Assembly: GCF_900230255.1 (NCBI RefSeq)
Contig: NZ_OCNJ01000002.1
Coordinates: 496,001-560,000 of the forward strand
Reading direction: 5' to 3'
DNA: 64,000 bases
Source: Caenispirillum bisanense
GTDB taxonomy: Bacteria; Pseudomonadota; Alphaproteobacteria; Rhodospirillales; Rhodospirillaceae
Part shown: piece after piece, positions 1 through 8,679 of the stretch
Layout: each line of letters begins with the position of its first letter
Numbering within the stretch: position 1 is the stretch's first letter
Position numbers and translations under genes: made by a program
The notes under the pieces: model-generated
The model's database searches: none
What the model saw: only the letters and a program-made list of their open reading frames with translations
Told to the model about the DNA's origin: nothing

Positions 1-352
1 AGCGCATGGAATAGGCGGTGTTCAGCTCGGTGAAGCGCTCCATTTCCTCGGCGGTCAGGCTGTCGAGCCCGGCCGAGGCCTGCTCGCCGGTGGAGGCCGC
101 CGTCAGCTCGCCGGCCAGCGCCGCCCGCCCGGCGAGGTCGGGGTGGGCGCGCAGGAGGGCCAGTTGCTCGTCTTCCTCGGCCGCTTCCACGGCGCCCATC
201 ATCATGTCGTGCATCTCGGTGACGCTGGCGAAGGGGCGGGCGCGGGCGACCCGCTCCGCCACCCAGCGCGAATGCTCGAAGACGCCGCCGAAGGTGGCGA
301 CGAAGTCCTCTTCCGCCATGTCGGCGACGGCGTCGAGGGTCAGCTTTTCCAT
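1..352 (-). CDS. uraD: OHCU decarboxylase, partial (C-terminus off window)
   Basis: The 117 visible codons match 2-oxo-4-hydroxy-4-carboxy-5-ureidoimidazoline decarboxylase, which makes S-allantoin in the last step of urate breakdown. The diagnostic stretch is HPDLAG at residues 70-75, whose histidine is the catalytic one in the family, preceded by FEHSRWVAERV near residue 25. Full-length members have about 165 residues, so roughly the last 50 lie beyond the left edge. The ATG overlaps the xdhC stop as TGATG, so it is translationally coupled to the xanthine dehydrogenase genes. That fits one purine-to-allantoin operon. Only the truncation limits certainty. Confidence 0.9.
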   Translation of the reverse strand, partial: MEKLTLDAVADMAEEDFVATFGGVFEHSRWVAERVARARPFASVTEMHDMMMGAVEAAEEDEQLALLRAHPDLAGRAALAGELTAASTGEQASAGLDSLTAEEMERFTELNTAYSMR

Positions 353-1128
353 CAGGAACTCTCTCCGGTTCGCAGGATTTCCGCCGCCACGGCGACGGCG
401 ATTTCGGCCGGGCGCTTGCCGCCGACGCCGGGCAGGCCGATGGGGCAGGCGACCGCCGCTACCTTGGCCTCGGGTAGGCAGGCGTCGAGCAGGCGCTTGC
501 GGAAGCGCGCCCATTTGGTCTTGGACCCGATGAGCCCGACCGGTCCCAGGTCGTCGCGGCGCAGCAGGGCCGCCAGCACCTCGAAGTCGCGGTCGTGGCT
601 GTGGGTCATCACGTAGGCCCGCGCCCCGGCCGGCAGGGCGGCCGCTTCCGCCGCCGGATCGTCGGTGCGGCGGACGTCGGCGCGGGTGGCGGCGGGGAAG
701 GCGTCGGGGCGCTCGTCGATCCACAGCACGCGCACCGCCGTGCCCTCCAGCACCCGCACCAGCGCCGTCGCCACATGGCCGGCGCCGAACAGGGCGACGG
801 TGACGGCAGGCGCGGCGAAGGGCTCGAACAGCAGGGTGGCGCCGCCGCCGCAGCACTGGTTGCGGTCGGCGCCGAGCATCACCTTTTCCATCACCGGCGC
901 CGTCGCGGCCTCGGCAATCAGGCGGCGGGCGGTGGCGAGCGCCTCGTTCTCCAGTTCGCCGCCGCCGATGGAGCCGGCGAAGGCGTCGGCCGTCACCACC
1001 ATCTTGGCGCCGGCCTCGCGCGGGGTGGAGCCGACGGCCTCGACGACGGTGACCAGCACGTGCGGCTCGGCCAGCGCATCCAGGTGCGCCAGGGCCTGCC
1101 GCCAGTCCCTATCCTGCCAGCCGGTCAT
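352..1128 (-). CDS. xdhC: Xanthine dehydrogenase accessory protein XdhC
   Basis: This 258-residue protein belongs to the XdhC/CoxI family, which binds molybdenum cofactor, supports its sulfuration and delivers it to the XdhB apo-subunit. The N-terminal half carries NQCCGGGATLLFEP, typical of the family. The C-terminal half opens with the Rossmann loop VALFGAGHVATALVRVL and continues through a conserved GLIGSKTKWARFRKRL segment. The ATG overlaps the end of xdhB by 4 nt (ATGA), and the stop overlaps uraD by 1 nt. XdhC is a chaperone and is not expected to be part of the finished enzyme. Length and position are standard for the family. Confidence 0.94.
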   Translation of the reverse strand: MTGWQDRDWRQALAHLDALAEPHVLVTVVEAVGSTPREAGAKMVVTADAFAGSIGGGELENEALATARRLIAEAATAPVMEKVMLGADRNQCCGGGATLLFEPFAAPAVTVALFGAGHVATALVRVLEGTAVRVLWIDERPDAFPAATRADVRRTDDPAAEAAALPAGARAYVMTHSHDRDFEVLAALLRRDDLGPVGLIGSKTKWARFRKRLLDACLPEAKVAAVACPIGLPGVGGKRPAEIAVAVAAEILRTGESS

Positions 1129-3433
1129 GAGCGCTTCGCCGCCTCCACCGCCAGCAGGATCTTCTCGGGCGTCGCCGGCGCGTCGAGCGGCGGCACCCAG
1201 CCGGCCGGGGCCAGCGACGCGACGGCGTCGCGCAGCGCCAGCCACACGCTCATCGCCAGCATGAAGGGCGGCTCGCCGACCGCCTTGGAGCGGAAGATGG
1301 TGGCTTCCTCGTTGGGCGCGTCGGCCAGCAGATCGACCCGGAAGTCGCGCGGCACGTCGCGGGCGGTCGGGATCTTGTAGGTGGAGGGGGCATGGGTCTT
1401 CAGGCGCCCTTCGGCGTCCCACACCAGTTCCTCCATGGTCAGCCAGCCGAGCCCCTGGACGAAGCCGCCCTCGATCTGGCCCTTGTCGATGGCCGGGTTC
1501 AGCGAGGTTCCGACGTCGTGCAGGATGTCGGTGCGCAGCGGCAGCCACTCGCCGGTCAGGGTGTCGATGGCGACCTCGCTCACCGACAGGCCGTGGGCGA
1601 AGTAGAAGAAGGGGCGGCCGGTGTTGGTGGTGCGGTCGAAGTGGATCTTGGGCGTGCGGTAGAAGCCGGTGGACGACAGCGCGACGCGCCCCACGTGGCA
1701 CAGCTCCGCCAGTTCGGCGAAATCGAGCACCTTGTTGCCCGCCATCACCCGGCCGGCGGCGAAGCGCACCTCGCCGGCCGCCACGCCGAACAGCTCGGCG
1801 GCGTGGGCGGCCATGCGGCCACGGATGGTCTCCGCCGCCACCTTGGCCGCCATGCCGTTGAGGTCGGTGCCCGAGGAGGCGGCGGTCGGCGAGGTATTGG
1901 GCACCTTGGCGGTGGTGGTGGCGGTCGGCTTGATGCGGTCGAGGTCGACGCCGAACACCTCCGCCACCACCTGCGCCACCTTCACGAACAGGCCCTGGCC
2001 CATCTCCGTTCCGCCGTGGTTCAGGCTGATGGAGCCGTCGGTATAGACGTGCACCAGCGCCCCGGCCTGGTTCATCTCCGGCTTGTTGAAGGACACGCCG
2101 AACTTCACCGGCGACACGGCAAGGCCCTTCTTCACCACCGGGCTGCCGGCGTTGAAGGCGGCGATCTCGGCCCGGCGGCGGTCGTAGTCGCTGGAGGCCA
2201 GCAGGGCGTCGAGCATGGCCGGCAGGCGGAAGTGCTCCACCGTCTGGTGGTAGGGCGTGACGTCGCGGCCGGGGGCGTAGAAGTTGCGGCGGCGCACCTC
2301 CAGCGGGTCGAGCTTCAGGGCGCGGGCGATGTGGTCCATCATCGCTTCCGCCGCCATCATGCCTTGTGGCCCGCCGAAGCCGCGGAAGGCGGTGTTGGAC
2401 TGGGTGTTGGTCTTGCAGAACAGGCCCGTCAGGCGGGCGTGCGGATAGTAATAGGCGTTGTCGGCATGGCTGAGCGCCCGGCTCACCACCCCCGGCGACA
2501 GGTCCACCGACCAGCCGCAGCGCGCCGCCAGGGTCATGTCGACGGCGAGCACGCGGCCCTCGGCATCGACGCCCACGTCCCAGCTCAGCAGGAAGTCGTG
2601 GCGCTTGCCCGTCACTTCCATGTCGGTGTCGCGGTCGAGCCGCAGCTTGCACGGCCGCCCGGTGACGCGGGCGCAGACGGCGGCGATGCCGGCGATGATG
2701 GTCGCCTGGCTTTCCTTGCCGCCGAAGCCGCCGCCCATGCGGCGCACCTCCACCGTCACCGCGTTCATGTCGAGCCCGAGCAGGCGGGCGACCATGTGCT
2801 GCACCTCGGTCGGGTGCTGGGTGCCCGAGTGGACCAGCATGTCGCGGTCCTCCTGCGGGACGGCCAGCGCCGCCTGGGTCTCCAGATAGAAGTGATCCTG
2901 GCCGCCGACCATGACCTCGCCGCGCAGGCGGTGCGGCGCGGCCTCGATCGCCGGGCCGGGCTCGCCGCGCTGGAACACGGTGGGCGGCAGGACGTAATGG
3001 GCGCGCGCCGCCGCTTCGCGCAGGTCGAGCACCGGCGACAGCGCCTCCGCTTCCATCGTCACCAGGGCGGCGGCGCGGCGGGCGGTGTCGTAGTCGCGCG
3101 CCACCACGGCGGCGACCGGGTGGCCGACGTACTCCACCAGCCCGTCGGCGAGCAGCGGCTCGCCGGGCACGATGGGGCCGATGTCGTTGGGGCCGGGAAT
3201 GTCGGCCGCCGTCACCACCGCGCGCACGCCGGGCAGCGCGAGGGCGGCGGCGGCGTCGATGCCGGTCAGGCGGGCATGGGCCCAGCGGCTGGTGACCAGC
3301 GCCACGTGCAGGCAGCCGCGCGGCTCCGGCAGGTCGTCGACGTAGCGCGCCTCGCCGGTGACGTGCTTCAGCGCGCTGTCGTGGGCGACCGGGCTGTGGA
3401 CGCCGCCGCGGGCACGCAAGATCGGCTCGGCGG

Positions 3434-3437
<4 letters not shown>
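1125..3437 (-). CDS. xdhB: Xanthine dehydrogenase, molybdopterin-binding subunit
   Basis: This 770-residue subunit holds the molybdenum cofactor and oxidises hypoxanthine and xanthine to urate. The N-terminal third is the hammerhead domain (HVTGEARYVDDLPEP near residue 25). Cofactor-binding segments include RRMGGGFGGKESQ and the AFRGFGGPQGM loop. Near the C-terminus, KAVGEPPFMLA contains the active-site glutamate corresponding to bovine Glu1261. Length agrees with bacterial two-subunit XDH. The gene lies between xdhA and xdhC with 4-nt overlaps on both sides, so equimolar coupled translation is likely. Fusion of the two halves, as in eukaryotic XDH, is not seen. Confidence 0.96.
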
Positions 3438-4861
<1,424 letters not shown>

Positions 4862-5074
4862 CCCACCTCCCGGGTCGGTTTTTTTCTGGTCTGGCTCCGA
4901 TCCTGATTCCATTATTGCAGACATTGGACCGAAAAATCGTCGACAATTTTTCGGCCGATGGTTAAAAATCATGCATGGCTCGTGAATGAGCAAAAGATGT
5001 GCATCGGTGGGAGGCCGGGCACGTCGCCGGCGCCAACGATTGCGCCTTCGCTTTCCGATCGGGAGACGCTTCGC
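4862..5074. promoter_or_regulatory. Divergent promoter region xdhA / ABC importer
   Basis: This 213-bp gap separates the minus-strand purine operon from the plus-strand importer, so both promoters must lie here. It is clearly more A/T-rich than the flanking genes. Its main landmark is the 26-bp palindrome at 4929-4954. A run of seven T residues lies just upstream of the xdhA ribosome site. No sigma70 boxes could be assigned with confidence. Confidence 0.6.
4929..4954. promoter_or_regulatory. 26-bp palindrome, candidate operator
   Basis: Arms CCGAAAAAT (4929-4937) and ATTTTTCGG (4946-4954) are perfect inverted repeats around a central GTCGAC (4939-4944), with one mismatched pair between (c4938/a4945). 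The core reads TcGTCGACaA, which fits the loose T-N-G-T-N(0-3)-A-C-N-A pattern of GntR/FadR-type operators. It lies 68 bp before xdhA and 120 bp before the importer binding-protein gene, so one bound regulator could control both. No GntR gene is present in the window, so assignment to that family is an inference. Confidence 0.55.
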
Positions 5075-6109
5075 ATGACCATCTCGCTGTTGCGCAAGGC
5101 GCTGGCCGCCGCCGTCGCCGCCACCCTGAGCCTGACCGCCGCCGTCGCGGCCCAGGCGCAGGACCTCAAGCCGCTCAAGTTCACCCTCGACTGGAAGTTC
5201 GAGGGCCCCGCCGCCGGCTTCCTGGTGGCCCGCGACAAGGGCTACTTCAAGGAAGAAGGGCTCGACGTCACCATCGATTCGGGCAACGGCAGCTCGGGCG
5301 CCGTCACCCGCGTCGCCTCGGGCGCCTACGACATCGCCATGGCCGACATCAATTCCATGATGGAGTTCAACGCCAACAACCCCGGCCAGGCGATGAAGGC
5401 CATGTTCATCGTCTACAACGCGCCGCCCTTCGCCCTCTTCACCCTGAAGAAGAGCGGCATCGATTCGGTCGAGAAGATCGCCGGCAAGACCTTCGGCGCG
5501 CCCGTCTTCGACGCCCCGCGCAAGCTGTTCCCGGCCTTCGCCCAGGCGACCGGCCTGGATGCCGCCAGCGTGACGTGGGAATCCATGGACCCGCCGCTGC
5601 GCGAACCCATGCTGCTGCGCGGCGACGTCGACGGCATCTCGGGCTTCTACTTCACCAGCCTCCTCAACCTGCGTGGCCTCGGCGTGCAGAAGGAGGACCT
5701 GAACATCTGGACCTACGGCGACGCCGGCCTCGCCCTTTATGGCAACGGCCTCATCGCCTCGCCCAAGCTGATGGCCGAGGACCCGCAGGCGCTGACCGGC
5801 TTCCTGCGCGCCGTGGTCAAGGGCTGGCGCGACGTGATCGCCGATCCGAAGGCCGGCATCGCTGCCGTCAAGGCCGCCGACCGGCTCATCGACGAGGCGC
5901 TGGAACTGGACCGCCTCCAGATGGCCATCGACAACAACGTGCTGACCGACGAGGTCAAGGCGGGCGGCATGGGCGGCATCGACGAGGCGCGCATGCAGAA
6001 GGCCATCGAGCAGGTGACCTTCGCCTTCGGCATCAAGGACAAGCCGGCCGTCGCCGACGTGTTCACCGCCGAGTTCCTGCCGCCGGCCGACGAGCGCAAG
6101 CTCCAGTAA
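5075..6109 (+). CDS. ABC transporter substrate-binding protein, NMT1/THI5-like
   Basis: The 344-residue protein has a signal peptide ending at about AQA/QD (residue 28), then the NMT1/THI5-like fold (KFTLDWKFEGPAAGFLVARD; GYFKEEGLDVTIDSGNG). Members bind small heterocycles or aromatic sulfonates in the periplasm: HMP-type pyrimidines, taurine-like compounds and, in some clusters, purine derivatives. Its position divergent from xdhABC-uraD suggests a purine or purine-breakdown product as ligand, but the binding-site residues cannot show this. The ATPase and permease follow, giving a conventional three-gene importer. A 5'-extended frame exists, but only the chosen ATG gives a clean signal peptide. 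Confidence 0.88.
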   Translation: MTISLLRKALAAAVAATLSLTAAVAAQAQDLKPLKFTLDWKFEGPAAGFLVARDKGYFKEEGLDVTIDSGNGSSGAVTRVASGAYDIAMADINSMMEFNANNPGQAMKAMFIVYNAPPFALFTLKKSGIDSVEKIAGKTFGAPVFDAPRKLFPAFAQATGLDAASVTWESMDPPLREPMLLRGDVDGISGFYFTSLLNLRGLGVQKEDLNIWTYGDAGLALYGNGLIASPKLMAEDPQALTGFLRAVVKGWRDVIADPKAGIAAVKAADRLIDEALELDRLQMAIDNNVLTDEVKAGGMGGIDEARMQKAIEQVTFAFGIKDKPAVADVFTAEFLPPADERKLQ

Positions 6110-6189
6110 CCGCCGGACCGCCACGCGACGGCCGGGCGCGCACCACCGCCGCCCGGCCGGCCGCCGCCGCCACGACAGGGACCGCCGCC

Positions 6190-6975
6190 ATGAGCACCGC
6201 CTTCGTCCAGCTGGACCGCGTCCGCCTGCGCTATGCCGAGGGCGACGACTTCGCCCTCGACCAGACCACCATGGCCATCCGCGAGGGCGAGTTCGTCGCC
6301 GTCGTCGGGCCGAGCGGCTGCGGCAAGTCGTCGCTCATGAAGCTGGTCACCGGCCTCATGCCGCCCACCGAGGGCAGCGTCATCGTCGACGGGCGCGAGG
6401 TGGCGGGCCCCATCTCCATCGTCGGCATGGCGTTCCAGGCCTCCACCCTGCTGCCGTGGCGCACGACGCTGGAAAACGTCATGCTGCCTCTGGAAATCGT
6501 GCAGCCGCACCGCGCCCGCCTGCGCCGCCACCGGGCGGAATACGAGGCCAAGGCCCGCGCCCTGCTGGCGGAAGTCGGCCTTAGCGGCTTCGAGGACAAG
6601 CATCCGTGGGAGCTGTCCGGCGGCATGCAGCAGCGCGCCAACCTGTGCCGCGCGCTGATCCACGAGCCGCGCCTGCTCATGCTCGACGAGCCGTTCGGGG
6701 CGCTGGATGCCTTCACCCGCGAGGAGTTGTGGGACACCCTGCAGGCCCTGTGGATGGAGCATCGCTTCACGGTGATCCTGGTCACCCACGACCTGCGCGA
6801 GGCGGCGTATCTGGCCGACACCATCTACGTCATGAGCAAGCGGCCGGGGCGCATCCTGGTGCGGCGCGAGAACGAGATCGCCCGCCCGCGCACCCAGGAC
6901 ACCAGCTTCACGCCGCCCTTCGTGGACCTGGTCCACGAGCTGCGCGACCACATCCGCACCGTGAGGGCCGCCTGA
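6190..6975 (+). CDS. ABC transporter ATP-binding protein (nitrate/taurine/NMT1 type)
   Basis: This 261-residue ATPase powers the importer whose binding protein is encoded just upstream. Walker A is GPSGCGKSS (residues 40-48), the signature is LSGGMQQR, Walker B is LLMLDEPFGALD, and the switch histidine is in VTHDLREA. The sequence resembles the SsuB/TauB/NrtD branch, which pairs with single-domain permeases of the kind encoded next. The gene starts 80 bp after the binding-protein stop and overlaps the permease gene by 1 nt (TGATG). The substrate is unknown, as for the binding protein. Confidence 0.93.
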   Translation: MSTAFVQLDRVRLRYAEGDDFALDQTTMAIREGEFVAVVGPSGCGKSSLMKLVTGLMPPTEGSVIVDGREVAGPISIVGMAFQASTLLPWRTTLENVMLPLEIVQPHRARLRRHRAEYEAKARALLAEVGLSGFEDKHPWELSGGMQQRANLCRALIHEPRLLMLDEPFGALDAFTREELWDTLQALWMEHRFTVILVTHDLREAAYLADTIYVMSKRPGRILVRRENEIARPRTQDTSFTPPFVDLVHELRDHIRTVRAA

Positions 6976-7820
6976 TGCCGGACACCACCCCCGCGTCCAC
7001 GCCCGCGCCTCCTCCTGCCCAGGCTCCGGCCAAACCCCGCAAGCCGGCGCTGCACCGCCGCCCGCTGGCGCGCAAGGCGACGCCGTGGCTGACCACCATC
7101 GGCCTGTTCTTGATGTGGGAAGCGGTGTGCCGCGGCTTCGCCGTGCCAGAATACGTGCTGCCGACGCCGTCCGCCAGCTTCACCGCCATCTGGCAGTTCC
7201 GCGACGCCATCTGGATGCATGCGGTGCAGACGCTCTACACCACCGTCGCCGGCTTCGCCATCGCGGTCGCCTTCGGCGTGCTGCTCGGCGGCCTGGTGGG
7301 GGCGTCGAAGACCATCTACGACGCGCTCAACCCGCTGCTCATCGGCTTCAACAGCGTGCCCAAGGTGGCGGTGGTGCCCATCCTGGTCATGTGGTTCGGC
7401 ATCGGCACCGTGCCGGCCATCCTGACCGCCTTCCTGATCTCCTTCTTCCCCATCGTCGTCAACGTGGCGACCGGCCTCGCGACGCTGGAGCCGGAACTGC
7501 GCGACGTGCTGCGCTCCCTCGGCGCGACCCGCCGCGACATCCTGGTGAAGGTGGGCTTCCCGCGCGCCCTGCCGTTCTTCTTCGCCTCGCTGAAGATCGC
7601 CATCACGCTGGCCTTCGTCGGCTCGGTGCTGTCGGAGACGGTGGCGTCCAACAAGGGCATCGGCTACCTGATGATGGCGGCCAGCTCCAAGTTCAACGTG
7701 CCGTTGGTCTTCGCCGGCCTGCTGGTGATCGCCGCCATGGGCATCGCCATGTACGAGGTGTTCAACCGCATCGAACGCCGTTCCACCAAATGGGCGACGC
7801 GCGGCGGCCCGTCGGCGTGA
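6975..7820 (+). CDS. ABC transporter permease (nitrate/taurine/NMT1 type)
   Basis: The 281-residue inner-membrane permease begins with a Pro/Ala-rich cytoplasmic stretch of about 40 residues, followed by roughly six membrane segments of the BPD_transp_1 fold. The EAA loop, which contacts the ATPase, is visible as SLGATRRDILVKVGFPRALP near residue 180. The start overlaps the ATPase stop by 1 nt. It completes the importer with the two genes upstream, and a strong hairpin follows within 25 bp of the stop. The long Pro/Ala leader is slightly unusual, but an internal start would lose the first helix. Confidence 0.92.
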   Translation: MPDTTPASTPAPPPAQAPAKPRKPALHRRPLARKATPWLTTIGLFLMWEAVCRGFAVPEYVLPTPSASFTAIWQFRDAIWMHAVQTLYTTVAGFAIAVAFGVLLGGLVGASKTIYDALNPLLIGFNSVPKVAVVPILVMWFGIGTVPAILTAFLISFFPIVVNVATGLATLEPELRDVLRSLGATRRDILVKVGFPRALPFFFASLKIAITLAFVGSVLSETVASNKGIGYLMMAASSKFNVPLVFAGLLVIAAMGIAMYEVFNRIERRSTKWATRGGPSA

Positions 7821-7840
7821 GGGCGGCGGGGCGCGGGGGT

Positions 7841-7879
7841 GACGGCGGAGGCGGCGCCGGGTGCACCGCCTCCGCCGTC
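7841..7879. terminator. 14-bp-stem hairpin between convergent genes
   Basis: GACGGCGGAGGCGG (7841-7854) and CCGCCTCCGCCGTC (7866-7879) form a perfect 14-bp stem with an 11-nt loop. It sits exactly between the plus-strand permease gene and the minus-strand gene that ends at 7895, so it can act as a shared bidirectional terminator. There is no clear T-run on either side, so the mechanism is not certain. Confidence 0.7.
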
Positions 7880-7894
7880 ATGCTCTGTCGTGTC

Positions 7895-8458
7895 TCACTT
7901 GGCGGCCGTCTCCTGCGGCCGCGGCCCGACCGGCACCATCACATGGGCATAGGGCGTCCCCGCCCACATGACGTAGGGTCCGCCGGCGTTGGGATCGGTG
8001 GGAATGCCGTCCAGCATGGCGGCGTCGGGCACGACCAGCATGAGGTGCGGCCCTTCCACCACCCAATCGTCGCCTTCGGTCGGGCCTTCGGCGTAGGGAT
8101 CGGTGTTGCTCGCCCCTTCGTCGCCGGCCAGCATGTAGCTGATACCGAGGCGCTCGGCTTGGAACGGCGTCTTGCCCTGCCACGCTTCGCCCCACTTCAT
8201 CCAGGTGGCGTCCATGCACATGGGGGCGGTGCCGGACAGTTGCGGCGGGGTCGGGAAGCAGACGTAGCTGCCGCTGCCGTCGCGCAGGACGTTGCCCTCC
8301 CAGTCCATGACCTCGACGGTATCGGCGAGGCCCGGCGGGGCCGCCTTCACGGCGTCGTCGATCATCGCCTGGGGGTCGGCGGCGGTGGCCGGAGCGGCGG
8401 ATAGGCCACCAGCTGCCATGGTGAGGAGCGCGAGCGGGGTCGAGATGCGAATGCCCAT
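7895..8458 (-). CDS. Exported protein of unknown function
   Basis: I do not recognise a named family for this 187-residue protein. A signal peptide covers about residues 1-25 (hydrophobic LALLTMAAGGL, cleavage near ATA/AD). The mature part is rich in Pro, Gly, Trp and Met, with two cysteines (SYVCFPTPP; APMCMDATWMKWGEAW) and the segments GISYMLAGDEGASNTDPYA and GPHLMLVVPD. Its compositional complexity suggests a real conserved secreted protein. The chosen ATG has a perfect AGGAGG seven bases upstream; an upstream in-frame ATG would add 17 residues and spoil the signal peptide. It is divergent from the FIST kinase gene. No enzymatic motif is visible. Confidence 0.7.
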   Translation of the reverse strand: MGIRISTPLALLTMAAGGLSAAPATAADPQAMIDDAVKAAPPGLADTVEVMDWEGNVLRDGSGSYVCFPTPPQLSGTAPMCMDATWMKWGEAWQGKTPFQAERLGISYMLAGDEGASNTDPYAEGPTEGDDWVVEGPHLMLVVPDAAMLDGIPTDPNAGGPYVMWAGTPYAHVMVPVGPRPQETAAK

Positions 8459-8679
8459 CGTCTTGTCCTCCTGAATGGACGGGTACGAGACGGCCGGGCG
8501 GTGCGGCATGATCTTCGGGTCGTTGCGGCAGCGCCGTGCGGTGCCACCGATGCCAGCCCATCATACAGGCCGCGGTCGCACCGGCGGCTGCGATTCGGAG
8601 GCAGGCCGCAGGTCGGACGGCGGCCCCCGCCCTTGGTCGCCCTTGCCGGCCGCACGGGGCGCAGGCACACTTCACCTCC

